This document shows, piece by piece, positions 13,258-18,488 of a stretch of 18,488 bases of DNA. Numbering within the stretch: the first letter of the stretch is position 1; each line of letters opens with the position of its first letter. Under the pieces are notes generated by a model. That model did not search any database. It saw only the letters and a list, made by a program, of their open reading frames with translations, and was not told where the DNA came from. The DNA lies in NCBI GenBank assembly GCA_039714855.1, contig JBDLIL010000015.1, positions 1 through 18,488 of the forward strand, in the 5' to 3' direction. Made by a program: the position numbers and the translations under genes. This DNA comes from JBDLIL01 sp039714855 (GTDB lineage: Bacteria; Patescibacteriota; Microgenomatia; UBA1400; PJMF01).

Positions 13258-14535
13258 TTGTTTAGAATTAGTCATTAGTAGGGGTTTAAGCCCCGGTAAT
13301 GTTTTTCCTGCTAAAAATTCTAAAGCAGCTCCACCAGCCGCAGAAACATAATCATATCTGTCGCTCAAATTAAATTTATTGATTGCTGCAATGGTGTCAC
13401 CTCCGCCCAGCACAGTAGTGGCTCCTGATTTTGCTATGGCTTTTGCTATGGCTCTAGTACCAGTGGCAAATTGAGTTTTTTCAAATACTCCCATAGGACC
13501 GTTCCAAAAAACAGTGCCTGCTTGTAAAATTAATTCTCGATACAGCTTTATGGTTTTGGGGCCAATATCCAAATACATGAGGTTTTTCTTCATGGCTTTC
13601 TCATGATTGTTGTTCACTAGTTCTATGGTTTCGCTAGTGGCGCTGTCTGGAGAACTTGCCGAAATTACATCTATGGGGTACATGATTTTTGGTAGAGGGA
13701 TATATCCATCTTTAAGCATCCGGTCTTGTTTTGTATTTTTAATCAAATGTTCAGCTACTTTAACATAATTGATACCTCGCTTTTTTTTATCAGGAGGAGT
13801 ATCTTCTACAAATGACTTATAAATCTCAAAGCCGTCGGCTTTTAAAAAGTTATTTGCTGTGCCACCACCTAGTAGAACTATGTCTGCGATTTTAGCTAGG
13901 TTTACCACGGCTTCAACTTTGTCAGAAATCTTTTTACCGCCCACTACCATTACTAAAGGGCGCTTGGGCTTGGTCATCAATTCATGGAGGTTTTTGACTT
14001 CTTTGCTTAAATTTATCCCAGCAAAACCAGGAAGAACCTTTGTTATTTCAACTAGAGAAACATGTTTGCGATGGGAAACTGAAAAAGCTTCGTTAATGTA
14101 AGTGTCGGCTAGTTTTCCTAATTGCTGAGCAAAACTAAGATTATTTTTCTCTTCTCCTGGATGAAATCTAGTATTCTCTAGAAGAAGTATCTGCCCCACT
14201 TCTAAATTGTTGGCTAGTTTTTGTGTGTCTTGTCCTACACAACTTTGAGAAAAGAGAATTTCTTGATCTAGTAGTTTTGCTAAATGTTTTTGAATTGGCT
14301 TAAGACTGAATTTGTTCTGTCTTTTTCCTCCTGGCCAACCCAAGTGTGACATTAAAATAATTTTTGCTTTGTGATTTAGTAAGTATTGAATTGTTTCTAG
14401 AGAAGCTTTGATTTTTCTATCATCAGCAACTACTAATTTTCCCGTAGAATTTTTTTTAAGGGGGACATTGTAATCGACTCGCACCAAGACTCTCTTATTT
14501 TCTACGTTTTCAACATGGGGAATTTTAAGCTTCAT
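13246..14535 (-). CDS. pgk: Phosphoglycerate kinase
   Basis: The 429-aa kinase transfers phosphate between 1,3-bisphosphoglycerate and ADP. N-domain motifs are RVDYNVP (19-25) and SHLGWPGG (63-70, usually SHLGRPxG), LLLENTRFHPGEE, and the hinge GGKKISDK (usually GGAKVSDK). The C-domain has WNGPMGVFE and GGGDT. It is slightly longer than usual (about 390-400), with an extra stretch around FVEDTPPDKKKRGINYVKVA. The C-terminal QPSP comes at least partly from an inserted repeat. It starts the central carbon cluster and is divergent from the S1 gene; ATTATG on the plus strand (14546-14551; CATAAT on the coding strand) is a possible -10 ten bases before the ATG, giving a very short leader. Confidence 0.95.
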   Translation of the reverse strand: MKLKIPHVENVENKRVLVRVDYNVPLKKNSTGKLVVADDRKIKASLETIQYLLNHKAKIILMSHLGWPGGKRQNKFSLKPIQKHLAKLLDQEILFSQSCVGQDTQKLANNLEVGQILLLENTRFHPGEEKNNLSFAQQLGKLADTYINEAFSVSHRKHVSLVEITKVLPGFAGINLSKEVKNLHELMTKPKRPLVMVVGGKKISDKVEAVVNLAKIADIVLLGGGTANNFLKADGFEIYKSFVEDTPPDKKKRGINYVKVAEHLIKNTKQDRMLKDGYIPLPKIMYPIDVISASSPDSATSETIELVNNNHEKAMKKNLMYLDIGPKTIKLYRELILQAGTVFWNGPMGVFEKTQFATGTRAIAKAIAKSGATTVLGGGDTIAAINKFNLSDRYDYVSAAGGAALEFLAGKTLPGLKPLLMTNSKQPSP

Positions 14536-14602
14536 GGGTATCAGTATTATGCATTAAGCTGCGGGCATCAAGTGGTAGCTGCTTGATCATTAGTATTTAA
14601 GA

Positions 14603-14631
14603 TTGAGCTTTAGCTCTTCCTCTGGTATACT
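14603..14631 (+). promoter_or_regulatory. Promoter of the S1 gene
   Basis: A -35 TTGAGC (14603-14608), a 17-bp spacer and an extended -10 TGGTATACT (TATACT at 14626-14631) precede the S1 gene. A GAGCT-TT-AGCTC inverted repeat (14605-14616) overlaps the -35 box and could be an operator. Because transcription would start near 14638, a longer upstream reading of the gene from 14603 is excluded. Confidence 0.7.
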
Positions 14632-14665
14632 TCCCCTCACTTCAAGAAAGGAGAACCACATTAAT

Positions 14666-15874
14666 ATGGTCTCAAAAAAAACAGATAGCTCTAAAAAAGA
14701 GCTTGTAAAAAAACCCAAGGCAAAGCTCGTCAAGAAAGCTGACGCTAAACCTGCAAAAAAAACTTCTAAGAAAGTTTCTAAGACAAAGATTACCACTATG
14801 GATGAACTCTTTAAGAAAAAGGGAGATTCTATTGTTGTGCCAAAAAAAGGTGTGGCAATAAAAGGAAAAATTACTAAAATTGCTAAGAAGGCCATGACTG
14901 TTGATATCGGTGCCAAGACAGATGGCTTGGTTGCTGACAAAGAATTTGAATTGGCTCAAGAATTAATTTCCAAGCTTAAAGTAGGCGATGAGATTGAAGC
15001 CATGGTTTTTTCTACTGAAAATGATAGAGGACACATATTGCTTTCTCTCAAAAGGGCTGCAGTGGATGCCAAGTGGGAATTTTTTAAAAATGCTCACAAG
15101 ACACAAGAGGAAATTGCTGTTAAGGGTTTAGATGTAAATAAGGGTGGTCTTATAGTCGGCACACACGGCGTAAGAGGTTTTGTGCCTTCTAGCCAATTTT
15201 CAAGACAACTGTTGGGAAAACTCCACACACTGAGAAACAAAAACCTCCAAGTGAAAGTGATAGAGGTTGATCAGCAAAAGAACAGACTTATTTTTTCGGA
15301 AAGACACGTGAGTGAAGCTGGTGAGCTGGAGCAAAAGGAAAAAGCTTTGGAAACAGTTAAACAAGGTGAGGTGTATTCAGGAGTAGTTTCGGGAGTTATG
15401 CCCTTTGGTCTTTTTGTTACTGTTGAAGTTGAATTATCTGATAAAAAAGATAACCTAGCTCAAGTAGAAGGCTTGGTTCACATATCTGAAATATCTTGGG
15501 AAAAAGTAGAAGATCCTAGGGATTACAACAAGGTGGGTGACAAGATAAAAGTAAAAGTTTTGGGTACAGATGAGCAAACTGGAAAATTGAACCTAAGTAT
15601 CAAGCAGCTGAGTGATGATCCATGGCTTAGCATAGAAGAACGCTATCCAGTGGGTACCACTTTTACTGGTAAAGTATCCCGAACAGAGTCGTTTGGAGTT
15701 TTTATAAACGTGGAGCCTGGTGTAGATGGGCTTATGCATCAGACAAAAATTGAAAGAGGCAAAGTTTATGAAAAAGGCGAAAAAGTTACTGTAAATGTGG
15801 AAAGCATTGCCAGTAAAGAAAGACGCATGAGTTTGAGTCCAGTTTTGACCGAGGTGCCAGTAGATTATAAGTAA
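14666..15874 (+). CDS. rpsA: Ribosomal protein S1-type RNA-binding protein, four S1 domains
   Basis: The product is 402 aa from ATG 14666, chosen because a Shine-Dalgarno AAAGGAG (14647-14653) lies upstream and the promoter lies inside any longer version. A Lys-rich, disordered N-terminal tail (about 1-45, many KK) is followed by four S1 OB folds at about 60-130, 145-212, 230-310 and 325-395. Typical pieces are GKITKIAKKAMTVDIGAKTD, GVVSGVMPFGLFVTVE with VEGLVHISEIS, and GKVSRTESFGVFINVEPGVD with GLMHQT. E. coli S1 has six domains; four-domain versions are usual in Gram-positives. It would help bind mRNA to the 30S subunit, which matters where Shine-Dalgarno sequences are weak, as in many genes here. 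Confidence 0.88.
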   Translation: MVSKKTDSSKKELVKKPKAKLVKKADAKPAKKTSKKVSKTKITTMDELFKKKGDSIVVPKKGVAIKGKITKIAKKAMTVDIGAKTDGLVADKEFELAQELISKLKVGDEIEAMVFSTENDRGHILLSLKRAAVDAKWEFFKNAHKTQEEIAVKGLDVNKGGLIVGTHGVRGFVPSSQFSRQLLGKLHTLRNKNLQVKVIEVDQQKNRLIFSERHVSEAGELEQKEKALETVKQGEVYSGVVSGVMPFGLFVTVEVELSDKKDNLAQVEGLVHISEISWEKVEDPRDYNKVGDKIKVKVLGTDEQTGKLNLSIKQLSDDPWLSIEERYPVGTTFTGKVSRTESFGVFINVEPGVDGLMHQTKIERGKVYEKGEKVTVNVESIASKERRMSLSPVLTEVPVDYK

Positions 15875-15926
15875 TATAAAAAAATTGCTCTATAAGCTTA
15901 AAATTTATGAGCGAAAGCGAGTTTTT

Positions 15927-16079
15927 ATGGCTAAACAACGCATGATAGTGACAGATGATCAATTACTTATAGATATGGATCTTCTTTTTAATGCTATTAG
16001 AGAAGCTGGGGGAGACTGGGAAAAAGTAGAAGAAGACATGAAGGCATACTTGGCCACTGTCCAAAGTATGACTCAGTAG
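15927..16079 (+). CDS. Small hypothetical protein, 50 aa
   Basis: From ATG 15927 the product is MAKQRMIVTDDQLLIDMDLL and ends VQSMTQ. A longer reading from TTG 15885 would add 14 residues (MLYKLKIYERKRVF), but neither start has a Shine-Dalgarno sequence. It is acidic in the second half (GGDWEKVEEDMKAYL) and predicted helical, with no cysteines. It lies 52 bases after the S1 gene and 24 before the next gene, so all three are probably transcribed together up to the terminator at 16752. I do not recognise the family. Confidence 0.55.
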   Translation: MAKQRMIVTDDQLLIDMDLLFNAIREAGGDWEKVEEDMKAYLATVQSMTQ

Positions 16080-16103
16080 TGTTAAAATAACGCAAAGGAA
16101 TAT

Positions 16104-16715
16104 ATGCCTTATGTAATTACTTGTGGTGACGATGGAGTTCAGGTAAATGTAGGAACACGCTTGGGCGTGGTTGGAGTTGGCTTAGAATTTGATTCATTTT
16201 CAATAATTCTTAAAGCCATGAAAAAAACTTTTCAAGATGATTTGAGAGTGGTTGCTAGTGGCGAAAATGACTGGGTAAAAGAAAAATTCAAATTGGATGA
16301 CTATGGTCAAGCAGATGCCACCATGCAGCAACAAGCTGAAGCCATGTCGGATAAAGAAGGTCTTTTGTATTCTGGGTTTTTTCCTTTTGCTGATCCTAAG
16401 CAATTAAAGCATGATATCAAGGGTCATATGGTGAGGCCCAAAAATGTTCACATTGCTAATAAAATCAGTTTTACTATGGGTGGTGGTGAACAAACATATA
16501 GTTTGGGTCATTATGTAATATCGGCTGATTGGCTTCACAAAGCTCCAAAGAAAGAAATCAAAAAAGCCATCATGGATCAGGTTAATTTTTATCAAAAACT
16601 CGCTGGTAAAACAAAACTACAGTTTGTATTTGAGCTAGGTGGTGAATTGGATGAGAAAATTGCTGCTAAGAATAAGAAGCTCTTAGAGGGTATTGGTATA
16701 AAAGAGAGTGAGTAA
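16104..16715 (+). CDS. Hypothetical protein, 203 aa
   Basis: I do not recognise this protein. ATG 16104 has AAAGGA six bases upstream. There is no signal peptide or membrane helix; the N-terminal part (MPYVITCGDDGVQVNVGTRL, then GVVGVGLEF) looks like beta strands, the middle contains a Met/Gln-rich helix (ADATMQQQAEAMSDKEGLLY), and the end is Lys-rich and helical. It seems a soluble cytoplasmic protein. It is the last gene before a strong terminator, in a unit led by ribosomal protein S1. Confidence 0.7.
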   Translation: MPYVITCGDDGVQVNVGTRLGVVGVGLEFDSFSIILKAMKKTFQDDLRVVASGENDWVKEKFKLDDYGQADATMQQQAEAMSDKEGLLYSGFFPFADPKQLKHDIKGHMVRPKNVHIANKISFTMGGGEQTYSLGHYVISADWLHKAPKKEIKKAIMDQVNFYQKLAGKTKLQFVFELGGELDEKIAAKNKKLLEGIGIKESE

Positions 16716-16726
16716 GACAAAAAATA

Positions 16727-16752
16727 AGAGACGTCTGTGGACGTCTTTTTTT
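16727..16752 (+). terminator. Intrinsic terminator after the S1 unit
   Basis: AGACGTC-TGTG-GACGTCT is a perfect 7-bp hairpin (16729-16746), with T from 16746 to 16752. It ends the S1-small protein-203 aa unit. Confidence 0.88.
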
Positions 16753-16784
16753 GTATTAATTATCCTGCCAGAATAAGGAGAAAT

Positions 16785-17378
16785 ATGGACAATGTTGAAA
16801 TCAGTAGTATTTACCCAAGGTGTGTTGATGGTAGGAAAGCTGGAGCTTTTTTGGAGTGGGATAATGATGGGAATAAGTGGATTGTTGTTAAAAAAGGCAA
16901 AGAGGCAGAAGCTGAGAATGGACCTCAGTTTTTAGGAGCGTCTCTGCTTTTTGTAAAGGCTTTAGAGGAGTTGGCTGAGAAAGCTAAGCCTGAAGCTTTT
17001 GATTTAACACAACAAGCTTCGGAATCAGTGGGAATGGGTCTTCAAATTCATCTGGATGATAAACATGGTGAATATAATCTTTCTGAAATGAGTGATGATG
17101 AAATTATTGATATGGTTATCAACCATCACGGTGGTTGTGGTTTTTCTGTTTATGCTTGGGGACAAGAAGTTGGTCCTGATTATATTGATGAGGCCAAAAA
17201 GAGAGGTTGGAGAATTCAGATTTTGGTGGATGAACATGATGAAGGGGGAGCTAGAGAGAATTATGTCGATGGAGAAACTTTTGATACAGCTGCAGCTGTA
17301 GATGCTGGAGAAGCCAGGTTTAATACAGATGTCGAGGCTGCCAAGGGTGTTTGTTGTGTTAGAGGGAATATTGGATAA
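16785..17378 (+). CDS. Hypothetical protein with beta-carbonic-anhydrase-like zinc motifs (frameshifted C terminus)
   Basis: ATG 16785 has AAGGAG four bases upstream; the longer reading from 16737 starts inside the preceding terminator and is rejected. The 197-aa frame has C13-x-D15-x-R17 (PRCVDGRKAG) and H115-x-x-C118-G119 (NHHGGCGFSVYAW). In beta-carbonic anhydrases, CxDxR and HxxCG supply the zinc ligands and the Asp-Arg pair. The spacing between the motifs (about 100) is larger than the usual 55 or so, with an acidic insertion, so it could be a remote relative or chance. The frame stops at 17378, while coding-like sequence continues in the next frame to 17496. It stands between two terminators, so it is probably a single-gene unit. 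Confidence 0.65.
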   Translation: MDNVEISSIYPRCVDGRKAGAFLEWDNDGNKWIVVKKGKEAEAENGPQFLGASLLFVKALEELAEKAKPEAFDLTQQASESVGMGLQIHLDDKHGEYNLSEMSDDEIIDMVINHHGGCGFSVYAWGQEVGPDYIDEAKKRGWRIQILVDEHDEGGARENYVDGETFDTAAAVDAGEARFNTDVEAAKGVCCVRGNIG

Positions 17379-17496
17379 GACAGGTTTTGCAGATGAGGCA
17401 ATTGCTTGGATGTTAGAAGAGTATGGAAAAGTAGTAGTTGCTTTGAAAGGTGTTGAGTCTGCAGATCAAATTAAAAAAATTGAAAAAGCAGCTTAA
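17347..17496 (+). pseudogene. Out-of-frame C-terminal continuation of the preceding gene
   Basis: The +1 frame from about 17347 reads VFVVLEGILDKTGFADEAIA, then WMLEEYGKVVVALKGVESAD, and on to IEKAA. It is amphipathic and gene-like, with no good start codon or ribosome site of its own; a TTG at 17371 overlapping the stop is the only weak option. A one-base change at the GGG run 17345-17347 would fuse it to the upstream frame and give about 236 aa. The explanation may be a real mutation, a sequencing error, or less likely programmed frameshifting. Confidence 0.5.
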
Positions 17497-17516
17497 GAAA
17501 TAAATTTTTGAAATTT

Positions 17517-17543
17517 AACCCCTCCCGTGTGGAGGGGTTTTTT
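17517..17543 (+). terminator. Intrinsic terminator before radA
   Basis: AACCCCTCC-CGTGT-GGAGGGGTT forms a perfect 9-bp stem followed by six T. It closes the carbonic-anhydrase-like gene and sits 17 bases before the radA start. Confidence 0.9.
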
Positions 17544-17559
17544 GTGCTAGCATACGCTC

Positions 17560-18488
17560 ATGGCAAAATCCTCTAGTGTTTTTATTTGTCAAAATTGTGG
17601 AAGTAGTTTTTCTAAATGGCAAGGAAAATGTGATACCTGTGCTGAGTGGAACACTTTGGCAGAAGAATTTGTTCAAGAATCAAAGTCCCATGCTTCACTA
17701 AAGCTTCGCAGGGCAGGCAAAATTAGAGACTCGCTTGTAAACTTCTCAGATGTGGAGCTTGTCAGTGGCGCAGAATCGCGTTTTAGTACCGGCATTGGAG
17801 AGTTGGATCGAGTTTTAGGTGGTGGTTTGGTACCGGGTGCCGTGATCTTACTCGGCGGAGAGCCAGGAATTGGTAAATCAACTTTATTGACACAAGTGGT
17901 GATTAATTTATTAAACTCCAAATCTCAAATAACAAATTCCAAACAAGGCTCAAAACCTAAATTACAAAATTCAAAAAATTATATTTTATATGTGGCGGGC
18001 GAGGAGAGTCCTGGTCAAATCAGTCTTAGGATAAAGCGCATGCTCAAAGGTAATAAAACAAGTAAATCTGACAAGTTGACATTTTGTACTAGTACCAACG
18101 TAGACGAAGTAATAGCTATTATAGAGAATAAAAAACCAAGCTTAGTAATAGTCGACAGCATTCAGACTCTACATACAGATGATCTTACTGGAGCATCTGG
18201 TAGTGTAGGGCAAATACGCGAGTGCACCGACAGATTAACCCAGGTGGTAAAAAGATTGCATATTCCTGCATTTTTAGTCGGACACGTAACCAAAGAGGGG
18301 AATATAGCCGGGCCGAAAGTTTTGGAGCACATAGTGGATGCGGTGTTAGAACTTAGTGGCGAGCGCACAGGGCAGTTAAGAATTTTGCGAGCCATCAAGA
18401 ATAGATTTGGAGCCACAGATGAGGTGGGAGTATTTCAATCGGTAGAATGGGGGATGGAGGAGGTGGCTAATCCAGCAGAATTGTTTTT
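17560..18488 (+). CDS. radA: DNA repair protein RadA (3' end off window)
   Basis: The frame from ATG 17560 is open to the right edge (309 codons visible of about 450). The N-terminal zinc finger is C10-x2-C13 and C24-x2-C27. Walker A is GGEPGIGKST (99-108), then YVAGEES (about 144-150), Walker B LVIVDSIQT, and the RadA-specific KNRFG motif near the end. The missing part would hold the Lon-like domain. RadA is a RecA-family helicase that drives branch migration in recombination. Unusually, about 20 residues (119-140, rich in Asn, Ser, Lys and Gln) are inserted between the Walker A helix and the next strand. It has no Shine-Dalgarno and starts right after a terminator, so its promoter must be very close or it depends on read-through. 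Confidence 0.95.
   Translation, partial: MAKSSSVFICQNCGSSFSKWQGKCDTCAEWNTLAEEFVQESKSHASLKLRRAGKIRDSLVNFSDVELVSGAESRFSTGIGELDRVLGGGLVPGAVILLGGEPGIGKSTLLTQVVINLLNSKSQITNSKQGSKPKLQNSKNYILYVAGEESPGQISLRIKRMLKGNKTSKSDKLTFCTSTNVDEVIAIIENKKPSLVIVDSIQTLHTDDLTGASGSVGQIRECTDRLTQVVKRLHIPAFLVGHVTKEGNIAGPKVLEHIVDAVLELSGERTGQLRILRAIKNRFGATDEVGVFQSVEWGMEEVANPAELF
17914..17979 (+). repeat. AT-rich repeat-derived in-frame insertion in radA
   Basis: These 66 bases code for NSKSQITNSKQGSKPKLQNS plus two residues. The DNA has the same CCAAAT/CAAAT/ATTCCAAACAA wording as the left arms of the insertions in 23S, and AGGCTCA...AATTACAAAATTC parallels AAGCTCAGAATTACAAACTTC of 23S insertion 1 (6095-6115). The GC hairpin caps are missing. 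E. coli RadA has no such segment here as I remember it. Confidence 0.55.

Noticed and set aside
14603..14665. Longer S1 start giving MSFSSSSGIL...
   Set aside because: The segment contains the promoter and Shine-Dalgarno of the gene; translation from 14666 fits better.
16737..16784. Longer start of the carbonic-anhydrase-like gene
   Set aside because: It begins inside the terminator hairpin, and a clear Shine-Dalgarno precedes ATG 16785.

Overview
The window looks like a chromosomal piece of a Candidate Phyla Radiation (Patescibacteria) bacterium, perhaps Microgenomates-like. The clues are an AT-rich genome, a PrgI/TraC-like secretion pair, a 23S rRNA operon with no linked 16S, long insertions in the 23S gene, DhnA-type aldolase and bifunctional phosphoglucose/phosphomannose isomerase, and many short hypothetical genes. 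The taxonomic call is inference; no 16S gene is present to test it.

Layout. 1-2640 (minus strand): a type IV secretion-type cluster of a 242-aa unknown protein, a PrgI-family membrane protein with a C-terminal carboxypeptidase-regulatory-like fold, and a TraC-like protein that runs off the left edge. Its leader (2746-2870) resembles a compact cobalamin riboswitch followed by terminator-like hairpins. 2909-4832 (plus): a bacterial PH-domain membrane protein, then an AAA_14/DUF4143 ATPase with an apparently leaderless promoter and two 16-bp direct repeats. 4840-4936: a broken tRNA-like sequence with a perfect 16-bp palindrome.

4960-9072: a self-contained rRNA transcription unit with a near-consensus promoter, tRNA-Ala(TGC), a boxA antitermination site, a terminator-like hairpin, 23S (about 3.31 kb), 5S and a terminator. 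The 23S gene carries three AT-rich insertions (132-165 nt), each capped at both ends by a small GC hairpin with a three-base loop. By alignment from memory they lie at helices 25, 45 and 63. Without them the gene has normal length. Related sequence occurs in the 23S leader and, as an in-frame insertion, in radA.

9115-10057: a VapBC-like toxin-antitoxin pair under a perfect 16-bp palindrome, then a decayed short gene. 10062-14535 (minus): pgk, class I aldolase, bifunctional PGI/PMI and fructose-1,6-bisphosphatase, a central carbon cluster suited to gluconeogenesis. A second repeat family lies between pgk and the aldolase and supplies the end of pgk; another copy lies between 23S and 5S. 14603-18488 (plus): a ribosomal protein S1-type protein behind a strong promoter, three unknown genes (one with beta-carbonic-anhydrase-like zinc motifs and a frameshift), two clear terminators, and radA cut by the right edge.

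The most unusual content is the hairpin-capped repeat family that enters rRNA and probably protein-coding DNA, and the boxA/terminator arrangement in front of a 16S-free 23S gene.
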